Of a stretch of 64,000 nt of DNA, positions 1 through 6,899 are shown one piece after another (position 1 is the first letter of the stretch; every line of letters starts with the position of its first letter). This stretch comes from CAVRTM01 sp963696105 (GTDB lineage: Bacteria; Actinomycetota; Actinomycetes; Actinomycetales; Dermatophilaceae). The notes beneath the pieces are model-generated. The model ran no database searches and was not told where the DNA came from. It worked only from the letters and a program-made list of their open reading frames with translations. The stretch lies in NCBI GenBank assembly GCA_963696105.1, contig CAVOIP010000002.1, positions 310,001 to 374,000 of the forward strand, given 5' to 3'. A program made the position numbers and the translations under genes.

Positions 1-511
1 GGACCCAGATCTCGCCGCCGTGGCGGGAGACCGCCTCGCGCACCTCGCGCACCTTGGCCATCTGGTCCCCCATGAACGACTGGCCGCCGAAGCCGGGCTC
101 GACCGTCATCACGAGCACCATGTCGAGGTCCGGCAGCAGGTCGGCATACGGGGCGAAGGCGGTGCCGGGCTTCAGCGCCATCCCGGCCCGCGCCCCCGCC
201 GACCGCAGCGTGCGGGCGAGCGCGCGGGGGTCCGACGCAGCCTCGATGTGGAAGGTGACGCTGGCGGCGCCGGCCTCGGCGTACGGCGGGGCCCAGCGGT
301 CCGGGTCGTCGATCATCAGGTGGCAGTCCAGCGGCACCGGGCTGACCCGTGCCAGGGCCTCGACCACCGGCAGGCCGAGGGTGAGGTTGGGCACGAAGTG
401 CCCGTCCATCACGTCGACGTGGGCCCAGTCGGCGTTGGCGATCCGCCGCAGCTCCCGCTCCAGGTTGGCGAAGTCGCTGGCCAGGATGCTCGGTGAGATC
501 TGCACGGCCAC
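1..511 (-). CDS. rpe: Ribulose-phosphate 3-epimerase (partial, C-terminus off left edge)
   Basis: Interconverts ribulose 5-phosphate and xylulose 5-phosphate in the pentose phosphate pathway. About 170 residues are visible and the C-terminal quarter lies beyond the window. The visible part carries the family's ISPSILASDF strand, the metal-binding DVMDGHFVPN stretch (Asp33, Asp36, His38), HLMIDDP and EPGFGGQSF. A TAG stop lies two codons before the GTG, which nearly forces this start. It follows rsmB after about 42 bases and ends the visible def-fmt-rsmB-rpe run, an order usual in actinobacteria. Confidence 0.96.
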   Translation of the reverse strand, partial: MAVQISPSILASDFANLERELRRIANADWAHVDVMDGHFVPNLTLGLPVVEALARVSPVPLDCHLMIDDPDRWAPPYAEAGAASVTFHIEAASDPRALARTLRSAGARAGMALKPGTAFAPYADLLPDLDMVLVMTVEPGFGGQSFMGDQMAKVREVREAVSRHGGEIWV

Positions 512-553
512 ATGCTAGGTGGTCGCCAAGGCCTCACCGCCAGGCCCTGGCCG

Positions 554-2017
554 TCAGCCCTTACGCAGCAGGGCGAGGAACATCGCATCGGTGCCGTGCA
601 GGTGCGGCCACAGCTGCACGTAGGGCCCCTCGCCGAGGTGCGGGACCGGCGCACCGGCCGCGTCGGTGAACAACGGCCGGGCGTCCAGCACGCTCACGTC
701 CGAGCGCTTCTTCAGCACGTCGCCGACGACGAACCGGGTCTCGTTGAGGTGCGGGCTGCAGGTGGCGTAGGCCACGACGCCGCCGGGCCGGGTGGCGTCG
801 ATCGCCGAGGTCAGCAGCGCCCGCTGCAGCCCGGCGAGGTCGGCGAGGTCCGCGGTCGTACGACGCCAGCGCGCCTCGGGGCGGCGTCGCAGCGCCCCCA
901 GCCCGGTGCACGGCGCGTCGACCAGGACCCGGTCGTAGGTCCCGGGCTCGTCCTGCCCGATGTCGCGACCGTCGCCGGTGCCGACCATGACCTCGATGCC
1001 GGCGTCGATCGCGCCGCTGAGGGTCTGGCGGACCAGGTCGGTGCGGTGCTCGCTGATCTCGTTGGCGAACACCGTGGCGCCCGACCGCGCGCCCAGTGTG
1101 GCCAGCAGCGCCGCCTTGCCGCCCGGGCCGGCGCACAGGTCCAGCCAGGACTCCGCCGTCGACCCGGTCTGCACGTCGGCACGGCTCAGCGCGATGGCCA
1201 GCAGCTGCGAGCCTTCGTCCTGCACCGCCGCGCGTCCGTCGCGGACGGCCGCGATGCCGCCGGGGTCGCCGCCGTCCAGGACCGCCCCGACCGGTGAGAG
1301 CAGCGACCGCGTGGCGCCGGCCGCGACGAGCTCGTCGACGTCGGCCAGACCGGGCCGGGCCACGAGGGAGACCTTGGCGGGCGCGTTGTCGGCCACCAGC
1401 AGGGCCTCGAGGTCGGCGTCGACCGTCTCGGCGGTGGAGGCACCGTGGCCGAGGAGCGCCGCCCGCATCGCCCGCACGATCCACTCGGGGTGGCTGTGCA
1501 GGGTCGCCAGCCGGGCGATCGGGTCGCCGGTGGGCACGACCTGGGCGACCCAGGTCGGCAGGTCCTTCTCGCTGATCCGGCGCATCACCGCGTTGACGAA
1601 GCCGCTGGCACCGGCACCGTTGACCATCCGCGCGAGCCCGACCGTCTCGTCGACGGCGGCGTGGGCGGCGACACGCATGCCGAGGAGCTGGTGGGCGCCG
1701 AGGCGCAGCGTGTCGAGGACGTTGTCGTCGATCTGCGCGACGGGACGCCCGGCGGCCGCGGCGATGATCGGGTCGTAGAGGCCGTGCAGGCGCGTCGCGC
1801 CGTACGTCAGCTCGGTGGCGAAGCCGGCGTCACGTCCATGAATACCCTTGGCCCGCAGCTCTTTCGGCAGCTCCAGGTTGGCGTAGGCGCCGTCGGCGAC
1901 GGCACGCATCACGGTGTAGGCCGCCAGCCGGGCGGGGTCGGTCGAGCGCGTCCGCTGCGAGGGCGCCGCGACGGAGCGCCGCCGCGGTCCCCGACGGGGC
2001 TGGTGCTGGTCAGTCAT
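554..2017 (-). CDS. rsmB: 16S rRNA (cytosine-5-)-methyltransferase RsmB
   Basis: SAM-dependent methyltransferase of the RsmB/Sun family, which makes m5C967 in 16S rRNA. 487 residues from the ATG at 2017. An N-terminal NusB-like RNA-binding domain (about residues 25-165) precedes a Rossmann methyltransferase domain. Visible motifs are LDLCAGPGGKAALLA (SAM binding), DAPCTGLG and YATCSPHLNET, the last two holding the two cysteines used for catalysis and product release. The open frame runs further upstream, but that part only overlaps fmt. The chosen start overlaps the fmt stop by eight bases, fitting translational coupling. Confidence 0.95.
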   Translation of the reverse strand: MTDQHQPRRGPRRRSVAAPSQRTRSTDPARLAAYTVMRAVADGAYANLELPKELRAKGIHGRDAGFATELTYGATRLHGLYDPIIAAAAGRPVAQIDDNVLDTLRLGAHQLLGMRVAAHAAVDETVGLARMVNGAGASGFVNAVMRRISEKDLPTWVAQVVPTGDPIARLATLHSHPEWIVRAMRAALLGHGASTAETVDADLEALLVADNAPAKVSLVARPGLADVDELVAAGATRSLLSPVGAVLDGGDPGGIAAVRDGRAAVQDEGSQLLAIALSRADVQTGSTAESWLDLCAGPGGKAALLATLGARSGATVFANEISEHRTDLVRQTLSGAIDAGIEVMVGTGDGRDIGQDEPGTYDRVLVDAPCTGLGALRRRPEARWRRTTADLADLAGLQRALLTSAIDATRPGGVVAYATCSPHLNETRFVVGDVLKKRSDVSVLDARPLFTDAAGAPVPHLGEGPYVQLWPHLHGTDAMFLALLRKG

Positions 2018-2942
2018 CGCCGAGCTTCTCTCCTTGGTCGGGCCGGACGCCGCGGGCCCAGTCGGCGGCGGCCATCGGCTTCCTGCCGTGTGGCTGCACG
2101 GTGCCCAGCCGGACCGCGCCGGTGGCGGTGCCGACGTGGACCGAGCGGCGGTCGGCGACGATCTCCCCGGGCGCCGCGACCGGCCCGTCGGCGACGGGGG
2201 CCACCGGCAGCAGCTTGAGCCGCTCGCCGCGGAAGGTGCTCCACGCGCCCGGGGCCGGGGTGCACCCGCGGACCTGCCGGTCGACGGCGAGCGCGGGCCG
2301 GTCCCAGCGCACGCGTGCGTCCTCGACGGTGATCTTGGGCGCGTGCGAGATCCCCTCGGCCGGCTGCGGCACGGCCTGGAGCGTGCCGCTCTGCAGGCCG
2401 TCCAGCGTCGCCACCAGCAGGCCGGCGCCGGCCGTCGACAGCCGCTGCAGCAGGTCACCGGCGGTGTCCGTGGGCCGGATCGTCTCGGTCATCACGCCGT
2501 AGGTCGGGCCGGTGTCGAGGCCCTCCTCCAGCCGGAACGTCGTGGCTCCGGTGACCTCGTCACCGGCCATGACCGCGTGCTGGACCGGGGCAGCTCCGCG
2601 CCAGGCCGGCAGCAGGGAGAAGTGCAGGTTGACCCAGCCTGCGGTCGGCACGGCCAGCACGGCGGGCGGGATGAGGCCGCCGTACGCGACGATGGGGCAG
2701 GCGTCGGGCGCCAGCTCGGCCAGCCGCTCGCGGAAGCCGGGGTCACCGGCCCTCGGCGGGGTCAGGACCTCCAGGCCCAGGGCCTCGGCGCGTACCCGCA
2801 CCGGTGACGGGACGAGGGCGCGGCCGCGGCCGGACCGGGCGTCGGGACGGGTGAGCACCGCGACGACCTCGTGGGAGGACGCGACGAGCGCCTCGAGGCT
2901 GGGCACGGCGACCTCAGGGGTGCCGGCGAAGACGAGCCGCAC
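2010..2942 (-). CDS. fmt: Methionyl-tRNA formyltransferase
   Basis: Formylates initiator Met-tRNA using 10-formyl-tetrahydrofolate. 310 residues starting at GTG 2942 (MRLVFAGTPEVAVPSLEAL), the classical N-terminus of the family; the open frame extends 21 codons further but into the end of def. The N-terminal formyltransferase domain holds HFSLLPAWRGAAPVQ and the GLDTGPTYG segment, followed by the C-terminal OB-like tRNA-binding domain (about 205-310). It lies four bases after the def stop and overlaps rsmB by eight bases, so formylation and deformylation enzymes are co-expressed. Confidence 0.96.
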   Translation of the reverse strand: MRLVFAGTPEVAVPSLEALVASSHEVVAVLTRPDARSGRGRALVPSPVRVRAEALGLEVLTPPRAGDPGFRERLAELAPDACPIVAYGGLIPPAVLAVPTAGWVNLHFSLLPAWRGAAPVQHAVMAGDEVTGATTFRLEEGLDTGPTYGVMTETIRPTDTAGDLLQRLSTAGAGLLVATLDGLQSGTLQAVPQPAEGISHAPKITVEDARVRWDRPALAVDRQVRGCTPAPGAWSTFRGERLKLLPVAPVADGPVAAPGEIVADRRSVHVGTATGAVRLGTVQPHGRKPMAAADWARGVRPDQGEKLGDD

Positions 2943-2946
2943 CGGG

Positions 2947-3492
2947 CTACAGGCCCTTGCCGAAGGTGGAGTGGGGGCTGAGCCGGACCGTGGGCGCCTG
3001 CTCACCGGCCCACTCGGCGTCGCGGATGGCCTTCATCGCCAGCTTGCGCTGGGCCCGGTCCATGCGGTCGATGAACAGGATGCCGTCGAGGTGGTCGGTC
3101 TCGTGCTGGATGCACCGCGCCATCAGCTCGGACCCCTCCAGCGTCACCGGCTCGCCGTGCTCGTTCCAGCCCTTGGCGACCACGCGCAGTGCCCGCGGGG
3201 TGTCGAAGAAGATGCCGGGGAAGGACAGGCAGCCCTCCTCGCCGTCCTGCATGTCCGAGGAGAGGGCGAGGCTGGGGTTGATCAGGTGGCCGAGCTGCTT
3301 GTCGACGTAGTAGGTGAAGACGCGCAGCCCCACCCCGATCTGCGGGGCCGCGAGGCCCGCGCCCGGCGCCTCGAGCATCGTGTCGGTCAGGTCCTTGACG
3401 AGCTGTCGCAGCTCCTTGTCGAAGTCGACGACCTCGGCCGCGGGCGTCCGCAGCACCGGGTCGCCGAAGAGCCGGATGTCCTTGATCGACAC
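2947..3492 (-). CDS. def: Peptide deformylase
   Basis: Metallo-hydrolase that removes the N-formyl group from nascent proteins. 181 residues with the three diagnostic motifs in order: GLAAPQIGV (motif 1), EEGCLSFPG with the metal-ligand Cys (motif 2) and HETDHLDG with the two metal-ligand His and the catalytic Glu (motif 3). The GTG start has an AAGGA ribosome binding site about six bases upstream. First gene of the def-fmt-rsmB(-rpe) run, with its own -10 element inside the end of the preceding HAD gene. Confidence 0.97.
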   Translation of the reverse strand: MSIKDIRLFGDPVLRTPAAEVVDFDKELRQLVKDLTDTMLEAPGAGLAAPQIGVGLRVFTYYVDKQLGHLINPSLALSSDMQDGEEGCLSFPGIFFDTPRALRVVAKGWNEHGEPVTLEGSELMARCIQHETDHLDGILFIDRMDRAQRKLAMKAIRDAEWAGEQAPTVRLSPHSTFGKGL

Positions 3493-3531
3493 TGGTGGGT
3501 CCTTGCATCTCGCGGTCGTTCGGGCACCCCG

Positions 3532-3537
3532 ATTCTA
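3532..3537 (-). promoter_or_regulatory. -10 promoter element (TAGAAT) for the def-fmt-rsmB operon
   Basis: The minus strand reads TAGAAT about 40 bases upstream of the def GTG, a full match to the actinobacterial TANNNT -10 consensus. Its first three bases are the TAG stop codon of the HAD gene. No convincing -35 was seen. A start near 3525 would leave a roughly 33-base leader containing the AAGGA ribosome binding site. Confidence 0.55.
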
Positions 3538-4212
3538 TGCGTGGGTCGCTCCCGGCCGAACCGGCGCCACGGGCAGCCCGCGCACGTGCAGGTCCTCGCG
3601 CAGGTGCCCGGTGTCGGTGAAGTGGATGGCGTCCATGCCGGCGGCGGCCGCGGCCTCGACGTTGCGGGGGCTGTCGTCGATGAAGATGCAGTCGTCCAGG
3701 GCGTGCCCGACGCGGTCCTCGAGGACCGCGAAGATCTCGGGGTCGGGCTTGGCCACCGCCTCCTCCCCCGAGACGATGATGTCCTCGAACAGGTCGAGGA
3801 AGCCGAACCGGTCGAGCGCCGCGGGGAACAGCTCCGCAGACCAGTTGGTCAGGGCGTAGAGGCGCACCCCGGCGGCGTGCAGCTCCTCGAGCAGGGCCAC
3901 CGTGTCGTCGATCTGGCCGGTCAGGGAGGCCGGGAAGTTCTGGCGGTAGCCGCGGATGGCCGGCTCCCAGTGGGGGTGCGCGGCGACCGCGGCGTCCTCC
4001 GCCTCCTGCCAGTCGCGGCCGGCGTCCTGGGCGTGGTTCCACTCCGAGAAGGCGAACTGCTCGTCGGCGAGGAAGCGGGTGGCCTCCTCCGGGCCCACCG
4101 CGGGGGCGATCGCCGCGTGCGGGTCCCAGCGGATGAGCACGTTGCCGAGGTCGAAGACCACGGCGTCGACGGGGCTGGGCTGGAGGTCGTCGGGCTGCGC
4201 GGGACTGGCCAT
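3535..4212 (-). CDS. HAD-superfamily hydrolase (HAD-IA phosphatase-like)
   Basis: Cytosolic phosphatase-like protein of unknown substrate. With the ATG at 4212 it has 225 residues. HAD motifs are clear: VVFDLGNVLIRWD (motif I, nucleophile Asp), ALTNWS (motif II), KPDPEIF (motif III Lys) and FIDDSPRN (motif IV). A helical cap sits between motifs I and II. The frame allows an ATG at 4242 as well; I prefer 4212 because a TACAGT -10 hexamer lies exactly seven bases upstream, the arrangement of a leaderless actinobacterial mRNA. Its TAG stop doubles as part of the def promoter. It is divergent from the Mau-like cassette. Confidence 0.85.
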   Translation of the reverse strand: MASPAQPDDLQPSPVDAVVFDLGNVLIRWDPHAAIAPAVGPEEATRFLADEQFAFSEWNHAQDAGRDWQEAEDAAVAAHPHWEPAIRGYRQNFPASLTGQIDDTVALLEELHAAGVRLYALTNWSAELFPAALDRFGFLDLFEDIIVSGEEAVAKPDPEIFAVLEDRVGHALDDCIFIDDSPRNVEAAAAAGMDAIHFTDTGHLREDLHVRGLPVAPVRPGATHA

Positions 4213-4219
4213 GGCCAGC

Positions 4220-4225
4220 ACTGTA
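4220..4225 (-). promoter_or_regulatory. Leaderless-type -10 element (TACAGT) for the HAD gene
   Basis: TACAGT on the minus strand followed by exactly seven bases and ATG. The same TANNNT-N7-ATG spacing occurs before several other genes in this window, which supports leaderless transcription from the start codon. Confidence 0.45.
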
Positions 4226-4398
4226 GCCAGCGCCCCCGACATCGCGGGAACCGTTGGCTACGCCCCGGCCACGCCCCGGCCACACCCGGGCCGAGCGCCG
4301 GCGCGGTGGGGACCGCGGCCGCTACCGCGGTGCCGGGACGCGCGCGTGCCGAGCCGGTCGGGACGCTGTGCAACCTTCTCGGCAGCCGTTCCCGGCGG

Positions 4399-4404
4399 TA
4401 CGTT
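4399..4404 (+). promoter_or_regulatory. Leaderless-type -10 element (TACGTT) for the Mau-like cassette
   Basis: TACGTT followed by seven bases and the ATG at 4412. No Shine-Dalgarno sequence precedes this ATG, which fits a leaderless transcript. The identical hexamer and spacing precede the acetyltransferase gene at 16636. The 186-base divergent gap with the HAD gene has no other signal I can support. Confidence 0.5.
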
Positions 4405-4411
4405 CCTGTGC

Positions 4412-4945
4412 ATGTGGGATCTGCTCGCCGGCCCGTTCCTCGCGGCCGGCGCTCTCCTCGTCGTCGCGGGCCTGCCCAAGCTGCGCGACCCGCTGCCCCT
4501 CGTCCGGGCCGTGCGCACGACCGGCCTTCCCGCCTCCGGGCTGCTGGTCCGGTTGCTGGCGCTGGCCGAGGTGGCCCTCGGCGTCGCGGCGGTGGCCGCA
4601 CCCGGCCGGGCCACGGCGGCTCTCGTCGCCGTGGCCTACGCGGGTTTCACCGGGTTCGTCGCGCTGGCCGGGCGCCGCGGCGGGGTGCTCGCGTCCTGCG
4701 GCTGCTTCGGCCGGCCCGACACCCCTCCGACCAGGGCCCACCTGGTCCTCACCGGGGGCGCGACCGCGACGGGGGCCGCGCTCGCCGTGTCCCCACCGGG
4801 AACGGGGGTGTGGAGCGCCGCCGCGCCGGCGTCGACCGCCGCCCTCGCCGGGTTCGCGGCGTTGCTCGGCGCCCTGGCCTACCTGGTCCTCGCCGTGCTG
4901 CCGACCACGACCGCCGCCGCCGTCCGCGGCCTGCCGAAGGGGTGA
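4412..4945 (+). CDS. MauE/DoxX-like redox-associated membrane protein
   Basis: Predicted four-helix integral membrane protein of 177 residues resembling MauE and DoxX-type proteins, which support disulfide formation in the periplasmic methylamine dehydrogenase light chain of Gram-negative bacteria. Hydrophobic segments lie near residues 4-21, 45-64, 68-85 and 140-165. The KLRDP segment after the first helix and the SCGCFG cysteine motif near residues 93-98 are typical of the family. First gene of a plus-strand cassette that interrupts the otherwise minus-strand priA-def region. The next gene starts four bases after its stop. A quinone-linked redox role is inferred from the family, not shown. 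Confidence 0.75.
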   Translation: MWDLLAGPFLAAGALLVVAGLPKLRDPLPLVRAVRTTGLPASGLLVRLLALAEVALGVAAVAAPGRATAALVAVAYAGFTGFVALAGRRGGVLASCGCFGRPDTPPTRAHLVLTGGATATGAALAVSPPGTGVWSAAAPASTAALAGFAALLGALAYLVLAVLPTTTAAAVRGLPKG

Positions 4946-4949
4946 CTCC

Positions 4950-5729
4950 ATGCTCGCCGTCGTCGTCGCCGAAGGCGTGGCCGTCGCGCTCCTCGCCGTG
5001 CTCGTCCTGGGCCTGCTGCGCAGCCACGCGCTGATCCTGCACGCCCTGCACGAGCTCGGGGCCGGACTGGAGCTGGAGGAGGCGGCGTCCGCCCCGATCT
5101 CCGGCACGACCCGGCCGGTGCCGGTGCAGCTGGAGCCGGGCGTGGTCCCGGCAACGCGGCCGCCCACCACCGTGGCCGCGGCCCTGACCGGGAGCACGCT
5201 GGACGACGCGCCCGTGCAGGTGGCGGTCGGCCAGCGGCGCACGCTGCTGGCGTTCCTGTCCAGCGGGTGCAGCGTGTGCCGGACCTTCTGGTCCGAGCTC
5301 TCCAGCGGCGCGGTCGACGTGCCGGGTGGGGCACGGCTCGTCGTCGTCACCCAGGGGCCGGAGCAGGAGAGCGTCTCCCGGCTGCGGCAGCTCGCCGGCC
5401 CCCGGCTGGAGGTGGTGCGGTCCTCCGGCGCGTGGACCGACTACGGCGTGCCCGGCTCGCCCTACTTCGTGTACGTCGAGGACGGGAGGGTCGCCGGCGA
5501 AGGCTCCTCCACCACGTGGGCCCAGGTCCGCGACCTCATGGGGCAGGCCGTGGACGACGCCCGGGCGGGAGGCAGCGGAAGCGGCCCGGACCGGGACGAC
5601 CTCGCCGCCGTCGACCGTGAGCTCCTCGGCGCCGGGATCCATCCGGGGCACCCCAGCCTGTACGAGCCGCCGGAGCCGCCCGAGCCCCCGGTGCGGCCGG
5701 ACGACCGCCTCCCGCCCACCGGTCGATGA
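4950..5729 (+). CDS. Membrane-anchored thioredoxin-like protein (MauD/TlpA-like)
   Basis: 259 residues: an N-terminal signal anchor (about 3-24), a linker rich in Ala/Pro/Thr, then a thioredoxin-like domain (about 85-200) with the redox pair Cys107-Ser-Val-Cys110 and a probable cis-proline at Pro171 in GSPYF. The C-terminal 45 residues are Pro/Glu/Asp-rich and look disordered. The active site would face outside the membrane. Placement directly after the MauE-like gene copies the mauE-mauD pair of methylamine utilisation loci, where these proteins mature the disulfide-rich light chain. The next small frame overlaps its stop as ATGA. Confidence 0.75.
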   Translation: MLAVVVAEGVAVALLAVLVLGLLRSHALILHALHELGAGLELEEAASAPISGTTRPVPVQLEPGVVPATRPPTTVAAALTGSTLDDAPVQVAVGQRRTLLAFLSSGCSVCRTFWSELSSGAVDVPGGARLVVVTQGPEQESVSRLRQLAGPRLEVVRSSGAWTDYGVPGSPYFVYVEDGRVAGEGSSTTWAQVRDLMGQAVDDARAGGSGSGPDRDDLAAVDRELLGAGIHPGHPSLYEPPEPPEPPVRPDDRLPPTGR

Positions 5730-5806
5730 ACCCCGCACCGGTCGCGCTGGCGCTGGGGCTGCCGATGGCGGCGGTCGCGGCCGTGCGCTCGACCTGGTCC
5801 CCTTGA
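5726..5806 (+). CDS. Small hydrophobic protein, 26 residues
   Basis: A short frame beginning at ATG 5726, overlapping the preceding stop as ATGA, and ending at TGA 5806 nine bases before the next gene. The product is a single hydrophobic stretch (ALALGLPMAAVAAV) followed by Arg and Trp, compatible with one membrane helix. Its stop lies within the TTGAGGTGAG that serves as ribosome binding site of the next gene, so it is packed like a real coupled gene. It is not matched to any family I know and may be a translational spacer rather than a functional microprotein. Confidence 0.4.
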   Translation: MNPAPVALALGLPMAAVAAVRSTWSP

Positions 5807-5815
5807 GGTGAGTCG

Positions 5816-6418
5816 ATGCTGGCCAGCATCAGCCCGCTCGGCGAGCGGGCACGATCCTCGCGCTGGGGGGTGACCGTGACGGCGTACGTCCTCGGGTCCG
5901 TCCTGGGTGGGGCCGCGGTCGGCCTGCTCGCGGCTGCGCTGGGCTCGCTGCTGCCGCCGTCATGGCGCGGCTCCCCTACCGCCGGCGTCCTCGTCGCGTT
6001 GCTGCTGCTGGGCGGGCTGCTCCTGGACTCGAGGACGGCCGGGCTGCGGCTGCCCACGTGGCGCCGCCAGGTCGACGAGGCGTGGCTCGGGCGCTACCGC
6101 GGCTGGGTCTACGGCGGGGGCTTCGGTGTGCAGCTCGGCCTGGGCGTGGTCACCATCGTGACCAGCGCCACCGTCTACGCCACCGTGCTGCTCTGTGCCC
6201 TGTCCGGCAGCGGGCCCGTGGGGCTGGCGGTGGGCCTCGTGTTCGGCCTGGTGCGCGCGCTGCCCGTCCTCGGCCTGGCCGGCATCCACGACCGCGCGGC
6301 GCTGCACCGCCTGTTCCACCGCCTGGAGCGCTGGGCACCGCGCGCAGACCGGCTGGCGCGGGCCACCCTGGCCACGGGAGCCGCGGCGCTGGTCGCGACG
6401 GCCCTCGGGAGGAGCTGA
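5816..6418 (+). CDS. Multi-pass membrane protein of unknown function in the Mau-like cassette
   Basis: 200 residues with a GAGGTGA ribosome binding site about five bases before the ATG. Hydrophobic segments: about 19-44, 53-71, 100-128, 130-155 and 178-197, giving four or five helices; a basic loop with RRQVDEAWLGRYRGW lies between the second and third. Position suggests the role played by MauF or CcdA-like electron-transfer membrane proteins, but I see no paired intramembrane cysteines (one Cys, in VLLCALSG), so a CcdA-type thiol relay is not supported. Function unknown. Confidence 0.7.
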   Translation: MLASISPLGERARSSRWGVTVTAYVLGSVLGGAAVGLLAAALGSLLPPSWRGSPTAGVLVALLLLGGLLLDSRTAGLRLPTWRRQVDEAWLGRYRGWVYGGGFGVQLGLGVVTIVTSATVYATVLLCALSGSGPVGLAVGLVFGLVRALPVLGLAGIHDRAALHRLFHRLERWAPRADRLARATLATGAAALVATALGRS

Positions 6419-6422
6419 CGCC

Positions 6423-6899
6423 ATGGTCTCCAGGTTCGGGCTCGAGGCCCCTGACCGTCCCGGCTGGGACACCCGGATCTACCGCCGCCTCCCCGGCGCC
6501 GGGGAGGTCACCCACCCCGTCGTGCACGCCTGCACCCGCCCGTTGCCGTCCGAGCGCGGCGACCTCGGCGGCGGCGTGGTCGAGGTGCTCGGCCCCGAGG
6601 ACGTGTTCGTCGCCCTCGTCGAGCTCGGCGCGGAGCTCGCGGGCCAGGGCCTGTTCGCGCCCCACGGCATGCCGCGGCTCGCCCCCTCGCAGTTCGGACC
6701 GGAGCGGTTGCAGCGCGTCGTACCGGGCCGCAGCGGGGCGCAGCACTTCTTCACCGACGGCGACCGTGCCTTCTGCCTGTTCGTGGTCCTGGGCAGCCAC
6801 GCACGCCGGATGGCGCTGGTGCCCCGGGCAGCCCAGGTGGTCGGCGCCTTCGCCGTCACCGACCGGACCACCATGCTGAGGAGAGGACCGATGCCGTGA
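6423..6899 (+). CDS. Uncharacterised 158-residue protein of the Mau-like cassette
   Basis: Starts at ATG 6423 with a strong GGGAGGAGC ribosome binding site ten to fifteen bases upstream, and overlaps the next gene as GTGA. No signal peptide or membrane segment is evident, so it is probably cytosolic. The middle and end contain beta-like stretches (VVEVLGPEDVFVALVEL; HFFTDGDRAFCLFVVLGSH; MALVPRAAQVVGAFAV), and the only cysteines are in HACTRP and AFCLF. I do not recognise the family. Tight coupling to the Cys-rich exported protein suggests a chaperone, maturation or regulatory role, which is inference only. Confidence 0.65.
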   Translation: MVSRFGLEAPDRPGWDTRIYRRLPGAGEVTHPVVHACTRPLPSERGDLGGGVVEVLGPEDVFVALVELGAELAGQGLFAPHGMPRLAPSQFGPERLQRVVPGRSGAQHFFTDGDRAFCLFVVLGSHARRMALVPRAAQVVGAFAVTDRTTMLRRGPMP

